Positions 6,605 through 16,200 of a stretch of DNA of 34,269 nucleotides are shown piece after piece. The notes under the pieces were generated by a model. It was given only the letters and a program-made list of their open reading frames with translations. It ran no database searches and was not told where the DNA came from. Each line of letters begins with the position of its first letter. Position 1 is the stretch's first letter. Both the position numbers and the translations under genes were made by a program. This DNA comes from Zetaproteobacteria bacterium (GTDB taxonomy: Bacteria; Pseudomonadota; Zetaproteobacteria; Mariprofundales; Mariprofundaceae), in the NCBI GenBank assembly GCA_003696795.1, contig RFFT01000047.1, positions 1-34,269 on the forward strand, read 5' to 3'.

Positions 6605-7670
6605 GCTGCTGCCCTGGCTGGTGTTGGCCATGCTCAATGGCTGCGCGGAAGTGCAGTTGGCGGGCGGCAAGCATACGCTGACCCTGAGCAACCACGCCTA
6701 CGAGCGGGCGCTTGCGCACTTGGAGCATGGTCATGTCATGCAGGCGCGGCGGATCGTCACCCAAATCCCGCGCAGCAACTCCGACTACAGCCGCGCCCAA
6801 ATCCTGCTGCGCAAGCGTATCGAGCCGGCGCGCAAAAAGCTGCTTAACGAATATCTCGCACGTGCGAAAAAGGCGGAAACATCCGAACGCTGGGCGGATG
6901 CGTTGCACGCCTACGAACAGGCCGAGGCCCTTTCCCTGCAGCCTTCCGCGCTGGAAAGCAAACGACAAGCAATGGAGCTGAAGCTGCGCGCCTATCGTTT
7001 CACCCAATTGCTGCGCCAGCGGCGGGAGGAAGACCGGGTGCTTTTGGGCACACTGGAAACGATGGACAACCTGCGCGGCCTGGACGCCAACGACCCGGTC
7101 ATCGAACGAGAAAAGAAGCAGCGCTTATCCCTGCTTGAGGAACGTGCGCGACAGGCGCGGCGCGCAGCTCGCCGCTATCTGGACGAGGGGCTCCCGGAAA
7201 TGGCCTATATCGCCATCGAGTCGTACTTGCGGCTCGACCCGGACTCGGAACGCGGACAGCACTTGCGCGCCAAGATTCTCAGCGCCATGCCGAAAGCCAT
7301 CAAGGTGCCCGATGAGGCCAGGCATGAGCCGGTCAAGAAGCGCCTGGCCGTCCACAAGCCGCTGAGCAAAAAACAGATCGAAGCCCTGCTGCGCAAGGGA
7401 CAATTGCTGGAGGCGCACAAGGCCGCGCTGGTGTACCGCCGTAATGGCGGCAAGGGGGGCGACAAGCTGTTGCGCCATATTGAGCAACGCATGGATCGAC
7501 AAGCCAGCGCCGCCTATGACGCCGGACGCAAGGCGTTTCAGCAGGAACAGCTTGGCCGCGCCATCCAGTTCTGGCGCCAGGCCGTGGCCCTGAAACCGGA
7601 TCAGCGGGAGTATGTCGAGGCATTGCGCCGCGCGCAGCTGCTCAAGGAGCGGCTGGATCTGATCCACTGA
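6576..7670 (+). CDS. TPR-repeat lipoprotein of unknown function
   Basis: A 364-residue protein with a lipoprotein signal: positively charged start, hydrophobic stretch and lipobox LNGC with the lipidated Cys at 23. The mature part is almost entirely helical and charged, with TPR-like repeats, for example residues 45-75, 95-125, 200-235 and 310-350 ([20 protein letters not shown] and [17 protein letters not shown]). Its start lies 29 bases inside the adenylate cyclase gene, so the two are probably made together. An ATG at 6546 would lengthen it but spoil the signal peptide. ispG follows after 17 bases. TPR lipoproteins commonly act as scaffolds for envelope complexes; the partner here is unknown, though the upstream sensor cyclase is a candidate. 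Confidence 0.82.
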   Translation: MPKMRPILARLLPWLVLAMLNGCAEVQLAGGKHTLTLSNHAYERALAHLEHGHVMQARRIVTQIPRSNSDYSRAQILLRKRIEPARKKLLNEYLARAKKAETSERWADALHAYEQAEALSLQPSALESKRQAMELKLRAYRFTQLLRQRREEDRVLLGTLETMDNLRGLDANDPVIEREKKQRLSLLEERARQARRAARRYLDEGLPEMAYIAIESYLRLDPDSERGQHLRAKILSAMPKAIKVPDEARHEPVKKRLAVHKPLSKKQIEALLRKGQLLEAHKAALVYRRNGGKGGDKLLRHIEQRMDRQASAAYDAGRKAFQQEQLGRAIQFWRQAVALKPDQREYVEALRRAQLLKERLDLIH

Positions 7671-7687
7671 GTGCAAGGAGAAACCGT

Positions 7688-8794
7688 ATGCGAGACACGA
7701 TCGTCAAGCCCCGCCGCCCCAGTCGCCGCATCCAGGTCGGCGATGTCGTCATTGGCGGCGACGCGCCGATTGCCGTGCAGTCGATGACCAATACCCGAAC
7801 CACGGATATCGACGCCACTGTTGCGCAAGTGCATCGCCTCCAGCAGGCCGGGGCCGACATCGTGCGCATTTCGGTGCCGGATCCCGCATCCGCAGCGGCA
7901 ATGCCGGAAATTCTGCGCCAATGCTCGGTGCCGATCATCGCCGACATCCACTTCAGCTACAAAATGGCGCTGGCCGCGCTGGAGGCCGGCGTGCATGGAC
8001 TCCGCCTGAATCCGGGGAATATCGGCGATCGGACGCGGGTGGAACGTGTGGTGGCCGCGGCGAAGGAACGCGGCGTTTCCATCCGCATCGGCGTCAATGC
8101 CGGCTCGCTGGAAAAGGACCTGACCGAAAAGTATGGCGAACCGTGCGCCGATGCGATGGTGGAATCGGCGCTGCGTCACATCCGTATCCTGGAAGCGATG
8201 GACTTTTTCGACATCAAGGTCTCGCTCAAGGCAAGCAATATTCCGATGACCGTCGCCGCCTACCGCAAGCTGGCCGACCGGGTTGACTATCCGCTGCACC
8301 TCGGCATCACCGAATCCGGGAGTCGCTTTGGCGGCACGATCAAGTCCTCCATCGGACTTGGCCTGCTTCTGGCCGATGGCATCGGCGACACCATCCGCGT
8401 TTCGTTGGCCGCCGAACCGGAAGAGGAGGTGCGCGTCGGCTTCGAAATCCTGAAAGCGCTCGGCTTGCGCCATCGCGGCGTGAACCTGATCGCTTGCCCC
8501 AGCTGCGCCCGGCAGAAGTTCAACGTGATCGAAACCGTCAGCAAGCTCGAGGAGCGGCTGGCGCACATTCACGAGAACCTCGATGTCGCGGTGATCGGTT
8601 GCGTGGTCAACGGACCGGGCGAGGCGCGCGAAGCCGACCTCGGGGTCACCGGCGGGTATCCGGTGCACATGCTTTACAGGGATGGGGAAAAGGCGGAACG
8701 CATCACCGCCGATGCGCTGGTGGACACGATTGTGGCCGAGGTGGAACAACGCGTCGCGCGCATGCGCGCGGAAAAACAACAGGACGGCGATTGA
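7688..8794 (+). CDS. ispG: 4-hydroxy-3-methylbut-2-enyl diphosphate synthase IspG (GcpE)
   Basis: A 368-residue enzyme of the non-mevalonate isoprenoid pathway. It converts methylerythritol cyclodiphosphate to HMBPP by reductive ring opening with a [4Fe-4S] cluster. The N-terminal TIM-barrel opens with [19 protein letters not shown]. Cluster cysteines are C270 and C273 (CPSCARQKF) and C305 ([12 protein letters not shown]), with the conserved Glu in NGPGE. The length fits the short bacterial form, without the extra domain of plant or Chlamydia enzymes. An AAGGAG ribosome site precedes the ATG. It is followed immediately by hisS, a common proteobacterial order. rodZ, often just upstream in gammaproteobacteria, is absent; the TPR lipoprotein gene takes that place. 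Confidence 0.97.
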   Translation: MRDTIVKPRRPSRRIQVGDVVIGGDAPIAVQSMTNTRTTDIDATVAQVHRLQQAGADIVRISVPDPASAAAMPEILRQCSVPIIADIHFSYKMALAALEAGVHGLRLNPGNIGDRTRVERVVAAAKERGVSIRIGVNAGSLEKDLTEKYGEPCADAMVESALRHIRILEAMDFFDIKVSLKASNIPMTVAAYRKLADRVDYPLHLGITESGSRFGGTIKSSIGLGLLLADGIGDTIRVSLAAEPEEEVRVGFEILKALGLRHRGVNLIACPSCARQKFNVIETVSKLEERLAHIHENLDVAVIGCVVNGPGEAREADLGVTGGYPVHMLYRDGEKAERITADALVDTIVAEVEQRVARMRAEKQQDGD

Positions 8795-8795
8795 T

Positions 8796-10034
8796 ATGGC
8801 GGGAACGTTTCAAAGCATTCGAGGTATCCATGACGGCCTGCCCGCGGAGGTGGCCCGCTGGCGGCATATCGAGCAGATTGCGCGCACGACGTTCGCGCGG
8901 TACGCGGTGCACGAGGTGCGCCTGCCCGTACTCGAACCCACCGAGCTGTTCGTGCGTTCGATCGGCGCGGCAACGGATATTGTCTCCAAGGAAATGTATG
9001 CCTTCGTTGACCAGGGCAACGACCACATCTGTCTGCGCCCGGAAGGGACCGCCGGGGCGGTGCGCGCCTACCTGCAGGCCGGCCTGACCCGTGCGGGCAT
9101 GCAACGCTGGTATTATTGCGGCCCCATGTTTCGGCGCGAGCGCCCGCAGAAGGGGCGTCTGCGCCAATTCCAGCAGATTGGAGTCGAATGGTTTGCCGCG
9201 CCGGGACCCGTATCGGATGTTGAAATCCTGGCCATGGCCCATGCCTTTCTGCAGGCGCTGGAACTCAGCGACCTGCGCCTGGAACTGAATTCCCTGGGTT
9301 GCACGCGCTGCCGACCGGCGTATCGCGCGCAACTGGTGGAGTTCCTGCGCCAGCGGGCCGAAGCATTGTGCCGGACCTGCCATGAACGCACGGAAAAAAA
9401 TCCGATGCGCGTGCTCGATTGCAAGGAGCCGGGCTGCCAACAACAGCTGCAGGACGCGCCGGAGATCATCGACCACCTGTGCTCCGATTGCGCCACCCAT
9501 TTCCAACAGGTGCGCACGGGACTCGATGCGTTGGATATCGCATATCACTTGAATCCGCGTATCGTGCGCGGACTGGATTATTACAACCGCACCGCATTCG
9601 AGTTCGTGACCGACCGCCTCGGCGCCCAGGGAACCGTGCTCGCCGGCGGGCGCTACGATGGCCTGGTCCGCGAATTGGGTGGTCCGGACACCCCCGCCAT
9701 CGGTTTCGCCGCCGGACTGGAGCGACTGGCCATGTTGGTGCGGGAGAGCTCGCTACCAACCCCCGACGTCGCCGTCGTCGCGTTGGGACAGGAAACCCTG
9801 GCATGGTCCATGCGGCAGGCGGAATATCTACGCGGACAGGGACTGGCGGTGGTGCATTGCGGCGGTGGAGGCGCCAAGCGGCAGTTCAAGATAGCGGACC
9901 GCGAAGGCGCGCGATATGCGCTGATCATTGGCGCGGATGAAATGCGCCAGCAATTGGTAACCTTGCGCGACATGCGCAGCGGCGAACAGCGCGCGATGCG
10001 CATCGAGGAGCTGCCGGCCAGCCTCACGACATGA
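8796..10034 (+). CDS. hisS: Histidine--tRNA ligase HisS
   Basis: A 412-residue class II aminoacyl-tRNA synthetase that charges tRNA-His. Signatures in order are SIRGIHDGLP near the start, motif 2 with RPEGTAGAVRAYL and YCGPMFRRERPQKGRLRQF, the HisA-type histidine-binding block LDYYNRTAFEF, motif 3 region GGRYDGLV with GFAAGLERL, and a C-terminal anticodon-binding domain of about 90 residues ending near the stop. The ATG lies two bases after the ispG stop TGA. Its own stop overlaps the start of the following permease gene (ATGA). Nothing unusual is seen in the catalytic motifs. Confidence 0.97.
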   Translation: MAGTFQSIRGIHDGLPAEVARWRHIEQIARTTFARYAVHEVRLPVLEPTELFVRSIGAATDIVSKEMYAFVDQGNDHICLRPEGTAGAVRAYLQAGLTRAGMQRWYYCGPMFRRERPQKGRLRQFQQIGVEWFAAPGPVSDVEILAMAHAFLQALELSDLRLELNSLGCTRCRPAYRAQLVEFLRQRAEALCRTCHERTEKNPMRVLDCKEPGCQQQLQDAPEIIDHLCSDCATHFQQVRTGLDALDIAYHLNPRIVRGLDYYNRTAFEFVTDRLGAQGTVLAGGRYDGLVRELGGPDTPAIGFAAGLERLAMLVRESSLPTPDVAVVALGQETLAWSMRQAEYLRGQGLAVVHCGGGGAKRQFKIADREGARYALIIGADEMRQQLVTLRDMRSGEQRAMRIEELPASLTT

Positions 10035-10957
10035 TCGCCCGGCTGGTGTTGGCGCGGCTGGCGCAATTGCTGCCCACCGCGCTCGGTGCCGCGACGCTGG
10101 TGTTCCTGTTGTTGCATTTGACACCGGGAGATCCGGTGCAAGCGAGGTTGGGGGACGCGGCGCTGCCGGCCGATCAACAGGCCATGCGCCATGCCTTGCA
10201 TCTGGACCTGCCGCTATGGCAGCAATACCTGCACTATCTGGCGGGCGTCTGCGACGGCGACTGGGGACACAGCCTGATCGATGGCCGCGATGTACGCCAA
10301 GCCATCGCCGCCCATCTGCCCGCAACCCTGCAATTGACCGCGGCCAGTCTGGCGCTGGCGATGATGCTGGCGTTGCCGCTCGGCTATCTCGCCGCACGCC
10401 ACGCCGGTAACTGGCGGGATGCAACGGCGATGGTCTTTTCCCTGTTCGGCGTATCGATTCCCAATTTCTGGCTGGGGCCGATGCTGATGCTGCTGTTCGC
10501 GGTTTGGCTTGGCTGGTTGCCCGTATCGGGGCGGGAACAACCGGGCAGCATCGTGTTGCCGGCCATCACCTTGGGCACTGCCTTGGCGGCCACCCTGGCG
10601 CGCATGGTTCGCGCCAGCCTCCTGGAAGCCATCCAAAGCGACGCTTGCCGCACGGCGCGCGCATTCGGCGTTCGAGAACGACATATCTGGCTGCGCCATG
10701 CCGCGCGCCTGGCTGCCGTGCCGGTGGTCACCTCATTTGGTCTGCAATTGGGCATGCTGCTCGCCGGCTCGGTCATCACGGAAACCGTGTTCGACTGGCC
10801 GGGACTGGGGCTGCTCACGATCGAAGCAATCCAGCGCCGCGACTATCCCCTGGCGCAGGGCTGCATCCTGGTGATCGCGCTGGGCTATATCCTGGCCAAT
10901 ATGGTTGCCGACATGCTGAACCTGTGGCTGGACCCTCGCCAGCGCATGAGCCGTTGA
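10031..10957 (+). CDS. DppB/OppB-type ABC transporter permease (no partner genes nearby)
   Basis: A 308-residue inner-membrane permease of the peptide/nickel/oligopeptide class. The N-terminus, RLAQLLPTALGAATLVFLLLHLTPGDP, is the typical first helix and periplasmic start. The cytoplasmic EAA-like loop is ARAFGVRERHIWLRHA, and the C-terminus has SVITETVFDWPGLGLLTIEAI, diagnostic for DppB-like proteins. About six TM helices are expected. It is coupled to hisS by an ATGA overlap. DppC, ATPase and binding-protein partners normally follow such a gene, but the next gene is an unrelated small protein on the other strand. It may work with subunits encoded elsewhere, or be a remnant still in good reading frame. 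The substrate is unknown. Confidence 0.88.
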   Translation: MIARLVLARLAQLLPTALGAATLVFLLLHLTPGDPVQARLGDAALPADQQAMRHALHLDLPLWQQYLHYLAGVCDGDWGHSLIDGRDVRQAIAAHLPATLQLTAASLALAMMLALPLGYLAARHAGNWRDATAMVFSLFGVSIPNFWLGPMLMLLFAVWLGWLPVSGREQPGSIVLPAITLGTALAATLARMVRASLLEAIQSDACRTARAFGVRERHIWLRHAARLAAVPVVTSFGLQLGMLLAGSVITETVFDWPGLGLLTIEAIQRRDYPLAQGCILVIALGYILANMVADMLNLWLDPRQRMSR

Positions 10958-10963
10958 GCGCAA

Positions 10964-11254
10964 TTAGCCCGCAACAGGACCGTCGAGAAAAATCATATCC
11001 TCCCACACATGCGTGGGACATCCCTGCGCGTCGCGGATTTTCAGCTTCTGCTGGCGGGGAACCAGGCGATGCGCGCGCCCATAGGCGTCATCCTGCGTCT
11101 CGCTGTGCTCGTGGGAAGAGAGGATCATCAACCCATCCTCCAGCAACAGGTCGGAAATCTCATATTCCCGCCCAAGGTAGCGTACCCTACGCCCGACCAG
11201 CGCGCGCAACGCTTCGGTATTGCTTGTGAGTTCTGCTATTCTCGCCTGATCCAT
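10964..11254 (-). CDS. Conserved-looking small cytoplasmic protein, function unknown
   Basis: A 96-residue soluble protein that I do not recognise. It has no signal peptide, TM helix or cysteine cluster. It looks like a small beta-rich fold: VGRRVRYLGREYEISDLLLEDGLMILS suggests a compact barrel-like core, followed by a charged loop with histidines and arginines and a C-terminal WEDMIFLDGP strand. I start at ATG 11254 (MDQARIAEL); an upstream alternative is less likely. It is convergent with the permease gene, six bases between the stops, and divergent from the mscS-like gene, with 74 bases between the starts. Normal codon use for the region supports a real gene. Confidence 0.65.
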   Translation of the reverse strand: MDQARIAELTSNTEALRALVGRRVRYLGREYEISDLLLEDGLMILSSHEHSETQDDAYGRAHRLVPRQQKLKIRDAQGCPTHVWEDMIFLDGPVAG

Positions 11255-11328
11255 GCGCACCCCCAGCTTGCAGCTTACAGGCGCGCAAGGTATTGCGTCA
11301 ATCGGCACCATTGGAAGGAGGAGGCGAT

Positions 11329-12432
11329 ATGCATCAATGGATGACCACGCTCAACGAGTTCCGCATCCTGGACATTCCATTGCTGCGCTGGCTGCTCGCG
11401 CTGTTGATCCTGTTTTCGACGCTGGTGTTGCGCCGGGTGATGATCCACGGATTTCACGCCACGATGCGCAAGCTGGCCCGCCGCACCGCAACCATGCTGG
11501 ACGATGTGCTGCTGGAGGCTTCGGAACGACCGGCCGGCTACTTGTTGATGCTGCTCGCGCTGCTGTTGACGCTGCATGTATTGCAGCCGCCGGAACACGC
11601 CTTTCCCATCATGCCGCTATTGGACAAGGCGGCGCGCATCGGCGGCCTGCTCATCGCATGCTGGTTCCTTTGGCGCTTGATCGACGGCCTGGCCGCATAC
11701 TTTTCCGCCAAGGCGCAGCAGACCGACTCGAGCCTGGACGATCAACTGATTCCTTTTGTCGCCAAAACATTGAAGATCTTCCTGGCTATCACCGCGGTGC
11801 TGGTGATCGCGCAAAACATGGGCTATTCGGTTTCCGGCCTGATCGCCTCGCTGGGAATAGGCGGCATCGCGGTGGCCATGGCAGCCAAGGATACGATCGC
11901 CAATGTGTTCGGCTCGATCATGATCCTGGTCGATCGACCGTTCATGGTCGGCGACTCGATCAAGACGGCAGAATTCGAGGGCGTGGTCGAAGAGGTCGGC
12001 TTCCGTTCCACACGCATTCGCACCTTCGCCAAAACACTGGTCAACGTGCCGAACTCGCATCTGGCGAATATGGTGATCGACAACATCGATGCGCGCAATG
12101 TGCGAAGGGTCAAGATGCGCATCGGGCTAACCTATGACACCACACCGGACAAAATGCGCGCTGCCATTGCGGGCATCGAACGCATCCTTGCCGAGCACCC
12201 TGGCGTGGATCAGGGCTACAAGCTGGTGAAGTTCGATGTCTTCGCCGATTCCTCGCTGTCCATCTTTCTCTACTATTTCACGGTCAGCAAGGTCTGGGAG
12301 GAACACCTGCAAGTGCGCCAGGAAGTGAACCTGCGCATCATGGACCTGCTCAACGAGCTGGGACTCGAATTCGCATTCCCCTCGCGCACGGTGTATCTAC
12401 GCCGGGAAGACGATACCCATGTCGATGCCTGA
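11329..12432 (+). CDS. MscS-family small-conductance mechanosensitive channel
   Basis: A 367-residue inner-membrane channel that would release solutes on osmotic downshock. TM helices lie near residues 18-38, 65-85, 100-120 and 145-165. The pore-lining helix region [27 protein letters not shown] is the MscS TM3 signature, followed by the beta-domain motif [14 protein letters not shown] and FRSTRIRTF, then VPNSHLAN. The C-terminal alpha/beta domain is of normal size. The extra N-terminal helices make it larger than E. coli MscS (286 residues), closer to the YbdG/YnaI type. A strong GGAGGAGG ribosome site precedes the ATG. rnhA starts 14 bases inside its 3' end. Confidence 0.92.
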   Translation: MHQWMTTLNEFRILDIPLLRWLLALLILFSTLVLRRVMIHGFHATMRKLARRTATMLDDVLLEASERPAGYLLMLLALLLTLHVLQPPEHAFPIMPLLDKAARIGGLLIACWFLWRLIDGLAAYFSAKAQQTDSSLDDQLIPFVAKTLKIFLAITAVLVIAQNMGYSVSGLIASLGIGGIAVAMAAKDTIANVFGSIMILVDRPFMVGDSIKTAEFEGVVEEVGFRSTRIRTFAKTLVNVPNSHLANMVIDNIDARNVRRVKMRIGLTYDTTPDKMRAAIAGIERILAEHPGVDQGYKLVKFDVFADSSLSIFLYYFTVSKVWEEHLQVRQEVNLRIMDLLNELGLEFAFPSRTVYLRREDDTHVDA

Positions 12433-12856
12433 GGTCGAGGCCTATACCGATGGCGCCTGCTCGGGCAACCCCGGACCCGGCGGCTGGGGTGTGCTGCTGC
12501 GCATGGGACGGCATGAAAAGGAATTGTGCGGTGGTGAGGCGCAAACGACCAATCAGCGGATGGAACTGATGGCCGCGATTCAGGCGCTGAAGGCTTTGAA
12601 GCGTCCCTGCCGGGTGACCCTGTACTCCGACTCCAAATATGTCGTTCAGGGAATGACGGAATGGATCCATGGCTGGAAGAAGCGCGGCTGGAAAAACGCC
12701 GGTCGCCAACCGGTGGCCAACCAGGATCTATGGCGCGAACTGGATCGGTTGGCCGCGCAACACGATGTACGCTGGCAATGGGTCAAAGGTCATGCGGGCC
12801 ATGACGAAAACGAGCGCGCGGATCAACTCGCGCGGCGCGGCATTCCAACCGTCTAG
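12419..12856 (+). CDS. rnhA: Ribonuclease HI
   Basis: A 145-residue RNase HI that cuts the RNA strand of RNA-DNA hybrids, such as R-loops and Okazaki primers. The catalytic carboxylates are present as D11 ([14 protein letters not shown]), E49 (NQRMELMA), D71 (YSDSKYV) and D135 (NERADQLA). The catalytic-loop histidine is H125 in KGHAGH. The basic handle region ([21 protein letters not shown]) is also present, as in E. coli RNase HI. The start may be ATG 12419 or ATG 12425; both overlap the mscS-like gene. Its TAG stop is interlocked with the TAG of the convergent hydrolase gene within the palindrome CTAG. Confidence 0.96.
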   Translation: MSMPEVEAYTDGACSGNPGPGGWGVLLRMGRHEKELCGGEAQTTNQRMELMAAIQALKALKRPCRVTLYSDSKYVVQGMTEWIHGWKKRGWKNAGRQPVANQDLWRELDRLAAQHDVRWQWVKGHAGHDENERADQLARRGIPTV

Positions 12857-13971
12857 GGTGCGTCCAGCAACCACTCCTTGAGCACCACCGGTCGCTCGGG
12901 CGAGCGCAGCGCATCCCCCGAAATGCGCACCTCGGCGGGACATCCCTTGCGCCGGGGATGGAAAAGATACACATCGCCCGGCTGGACATGCTCCAACACC
13001 AACGTGCTGCCGCCAAGCGGATACAAACCGCTGCGCGCCTTGCAGCATACGGTAAAGTCATCCCGCGCATGGCCTTGCGCATCGATATGCTGGACATGAC
13101 TGTCGTTGAAACCGATCGCCAGATGCTCGGATCCGACCACAAAACGCAGCCAGGCCTTGTGTTCCGTCGGCATCGGCGCGACGGTCGCGGGCAAGCGGCC
13201 ATCACGCAAAAAATCCAGTACGCGCGGCAATTCCAGCAACCGTCTACCCAAATGGTGATCGCCGGCGACCGCAATGTTCACCCCCCAAGGCAACCAGGCC
13301 GAGGCCGGATCGACAACAATATCACCCCTGAACCAATCATGTTCGGCGACATACACATTCAACACCGCATGTCCCTGCAGCTCCTCACCCTCGCCGGCGT
13401 TGAGTTGCCAGAGGAAATCCGAGCCGGGCTGAATTTCCTGCGCCTGGATATTGCCTTCCGCCTGCAGCTCGCCAAGGCCGGCGAGCAAACGTGCCGCGTG
13501 CGTGCCGAAATGCGGCGTGGACAAGAACACGATACGACGCACCGGATCGCTTGGGTGATGACTCAAGTACTGGCGCAACAGGAGCCCGCCCATGCTGTGC
13601 GCCACCACATCGACGGTGGGATAACGGCCAAGAAAGCGATCCAGTTTCTCTTCCAGGATTTCAATCGGCGGATAGCGATTGGCGACAATCCCGGTACGGT
13701 AGGTAAACAGGTAAATGTCCCGCCTCAGCTGCTGCTCCAAGCGTGAAAGGCTCGCGGGATCCGGCCAGGTGAACTCGCCGCCGTTCCAGCCGTGAATCAG
13801 AATGATCGGCGGAGCGTCGGGGAAGTCCGGCTGCACAAGCGTGTCCATCGCTTCCCATGTCTGCCACAGGTGTGTGTACACCTCGGTGCTCTTCTTCAGC
13901 GAGCAACCGACCGTGCTCAGCATCAGCAACAGCATGAACAGACAACGGAGGCCCAACATAGAGGCAAGCAT
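12853..13971 (-). CDS. Lipoprotein alpha/beta hydrolase (lipase/esterase-like)
   Basis: A 372-residue predicted envelope hydrolase. A lipoprotein signal ends in STVGC (Cys23). The alpha/beta hydrolase core shows the oxyanion-hole block ILIHGWNGG (57-65) and the nucleophile elbow VAHSMGGLL (123-131) with S126. A likely acid or histidine region is [11 protein letters not shown] further on. This resembles triacylglycerol lipase or PGAP1-like esterases. About the last 100 residues are an extra beta-rich region of unknown role. I use ATG 13971, preceded by a G-rich site. Longer in-frame starts up to 14025 would overlap the start codon of the divergent yciB gene and disrupt the signal peptide. The substrate is unknown. 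Confidence 0.85.
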   Translation of the reverse strand: MLASMLGLRCLFMLLLMLSTVGCSLKKSTEVYTHLWQTWEAMDTLVQPDFPDAPPIILIHGWNGGEFTWPDPASLSRLEQQLRRDIYLFTYRTGIVANRYPPIEILEEKLDRFLGRYPTVDVVAHSMGGLLLRQYLSHHPSDPVRRIVFLSTPHFGTHAARLLAGLGELQAEGNIQAQEIQPGSDFLWQLNAGEGEELQGHAVLNVYVAEHDWFRGDIVVDPASAWLPWGVNIAVAGDHHLGRRLLELPRVLDFLRDGRLPATVAPMPTEHKAWLRFVVGSEHLAIGFNDSHVQHIDAQGHARDDFTVCCKARSGLYPLGGSTLVLEHVQPGDVYLFHPRRKGCPAEVRISGDALRSPERPVVLKEWLLDAP

Positions 13972-14023
13972 GGCCCCCACGCACCCGCTTGCCAAGTACC
14001 GGGCAAGGTGCTGAGATGCCGGC

Positions 14024-14560
14024 ATGAAGCTATTGTCCGACTTTCTGCCCGTGCTGCTGTTCTTCACGGCATACAAACTCTATGGCATCTATGTCGCCAC
14101 CGCGGTGCTGATCGTCGCTTCGCTCGTGCAAACCCTATGGCACCGCCTGCATTTCGGCCGGTTCGAAAACAACCACCTGATCACCCTTGCGCTGGTACTG
14201 GTGTTTGGGGGCGCAACGCTCATGTTGCATGATGAGCTGTTCATCAAATGGAAACCGACAGTCATCAACTGGCTGTTCGCGCTACTGTTTCTCGCCTCGC
14301 GCTGGTTCGGGGGCCAGAGCTTGCTGGAACGCATGCTAGGCGACAAGATCGAACTCGGCCAACGGGTCTGGCGCAGGTTGAACCTTGCCTGGATCGCGTT
14401 CTTCATCGCGATGGGTGGCGCCAATCTGTACGTCGCCTTTCATTTCGACACCGACACCTGGGTCAACTTCAAACTGTTCGGCATGATGGGGCTTACGTTC
14501 GCGTTCATTATCGGTCAAAGTCTGTATCTGGCCCGGCACCTGGAGGCAGTGGACAAGTGA
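14024..14560 (+). CDS. yciB: Inner membrane septation protein YciB (IspZ/IspA family)
   Basis: A 178-residue polytopic membrane protein. It opens with KLLSDFLPVLLFFTAYKLYGIYVATAV, the usual YciB N-terminus, and contains the family block FGGATLMLHDELFIKWKPT followed by NWLFALLFL and NLAWIAFFI. About five TM helices are expected. YciB family members affect septation and envelope integrity; the biochemical activity is not settled. The start is ATG 14024, 52 bases from the divergent hydrolase start. Its TGA overlaps the symporter start as TGATG. The YciA/YciC genes seen next to yciB in enterics are absent. Confidence 0.93.
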   Translation: MKLLSDFLPVLLFFTAYKLYGIYVATAVLIVASLVQTLWHRLHFGRFENNHLITLALVLVFGGATLMLHDELFIKWKPTVINWLFALLFLASRWFGGQSLLERMLGDKIELGQRVWRRLNLAWIAFFIAMGGANLYVAFHFDTDTWVNFKLFGMMGLTFAFIIGQSLYLARHLEAVDK

Positions 14561-15798
14561 TGCGTTTGCGCCGGCCCGGTCTTTCGAGCTGGATGGCGCT
14601 CGCCGTTGTGGCCGGTGGTTTCTCGGGGTATTGGTGGGGTGACCGCATGACCGCCGTCGCCTGGTTAGGCACGCTGTTTCTCACCACCCTCAAAATGCTG
14701 ATCGTTCCGCTGGTCGCCGCCAGCATCATCACCGGCATCACCGGGCTGGGCAATGTTCGCCGCCTTGGCCGTCTTGGCGGGCTATCCCTTGCCTACTATG
14801 CCAGCACCACGTTGATCGCGGTGGCGATCGGGCTGGTGATGGCCAACCTTTGGCAGCCCGGAGTCGGCGTTCCGCTCGGCGCGCCGGCAAGCACACCGCC
14901 TCCCGCGCACAAGGACCTGGGCATATCCGACCTGCTGCTCTCGCTCGTTCACCCCAACATCGTCGATGCCGCGGCGCAAATGAAGCTACTGCCGCTCATC
15001 GTGTTCTGCATCCTGTTTGCCGCGGCGCTAAGCACCCTGGAGGAAAAAGGCAAACCGGTCGTCTCATTCTTCGAATCCCTGAACGAGGCGATGATGCGCA
15101 TGGTTGAATGGATCATGCACCTTGCGCCCGTCGGAATTTTCGCCCTGATCGCATCAAAGCTCGGCGCAACCGGCGGAGGTGAGGCGTTCATGGCGCAACT
15201 GCTCGGCCTTGGCCGTTATGTCCTGACAGTTGTCAGCGGCCTCATACTGCATGTCATCGTGCTGTGCCTGCTGCTCGCCATTTTGGCGCAGCGCGGTGTG
15301 CGCGATTACCTTCGCCATCTGGCGGCACCGCTGTTGACCGCGTTTTCCACCGCATCCTCCAGCGCCACATTGCCGCTGACCATGGAAGGGGTGCGCCAAG
15401 CCGGTGTCACCGACAAGGCGCGCCGCTTCGTACTCCCGCTGGGGGCGACTGTGAACATGGACGGCACCGCGCTGTACGAGGCGGTGGCCGTGCTGTTCAT
15501 CGCCCAGGCCTATGGCATCGCGCTCGGATTCGGACAGCAAGTGCTGGTCCTCCTGACCGCAACGCTGGCCGCCATCGGCGCGGCAGGCATTCCGGAAGCG
15601 GGACTGGTCACCATGGTGATCGTGCTGCACGCCGTGGGTCTGCCGTTGGACGGCATTGGCTTGATTTTGGCCATCGACTGGTTCCTCGACCGCTGCCGGA
15701 CCACGGTCAATGTGTTTGGCGATGCGGTGGGGGCGGCTGTGGTCGGCCGCAAAATGGAATCGGACCATGCCCGTGCCAAGTTGCAGCGAATCGTGTAA
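14560..15798 (+). CDS. Dicarboxylate/amino acid:cation symporter (DAACS family)
   Basis: A 412-residue transporter of the GltP/DctA family, which imports glutamate, aspartate or C4-dicarboxylates with protons or sodium. Signatures are the N-terminal LFLTTLKMLIVPLVAASIITGI, the serine-rich re-entrant loop STASSSATLPLTM (HP1), the LPLGATVNMDGTALYEAVAVLFIAQ block (TM7), the second re-entrant hairpin GAAGIPEAGLV (HP2), and DWFLDRCRTTVNVFGD (TM8) with the substrate-binding Asp, Arg and Asn. Eight TM segments fit. It is coupled to yciB by TGATG. The stop TAA begins the likely -10 box of rnpB. Substrate choice cannot be decided from sequence alone. Confidence 0.93.
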   Translation: MRLRRPGLSSWMALAVVAGGFSGYWWGDRMTAVAWLGTLFLTTLKMLIVPLVAASIITGITGLGNVRRLGRLGGLSLAYYASTTLIAVAIGLVMANLWQPGVGVPLGAPASTPPPAHKDLGISDLLLSLVHPNIVDAAAQMKLLPLIVFCILFAAALSTLEEKGKPVVSFFESLNEAMMRMVEWIMHLAPVGIFALIASKLGATGGGEAFMAQLLGLGRYVLTVVSGLILHVIVLCLLLAILAQRGVRDYLRHLAAPLLTAFSTASSSATLPLTMEGVRQAGVTDKARRFVLPLGATVNMDGTALYEAVAVLFIAQAYGIALGFGQQVLVLLTATLAAIGAAGIPEAGLVTMVIVLHAVGLPLDGIGLILAIDWFLDRCRTTVNVFGDAVGAAVVGRKMESDHARAKLQRIV

Positions 15799-15801
15799 AA
15801 T
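15796..15801 (+). promoter_or_regulatory. Probable -10 box of the rnpB promoter
   Basis: The hexamer TAAAAT matches the sigma-70 -10 consensus TATAAT at five of six bases. It lies seven bases before the first base of the RNase P RNA P1 stem, the right spacing for transcription to start at the mature 5' end. Its first three bases are also the TAA stop of the symporter gene. No good -35 box is visible at 16-18 bases upstream, which lies inside coding sequence. This is a prediction from position and consensus only. Confidence 0.45.
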
Positions 15802-15808
15802 CCGCCGT

Positions 15809-16163
<355 letters not shown>

Positions 16164-16200
16164 GACGGTTTCGCCCGGCATTGGGCCATTGGAGGGAAAC

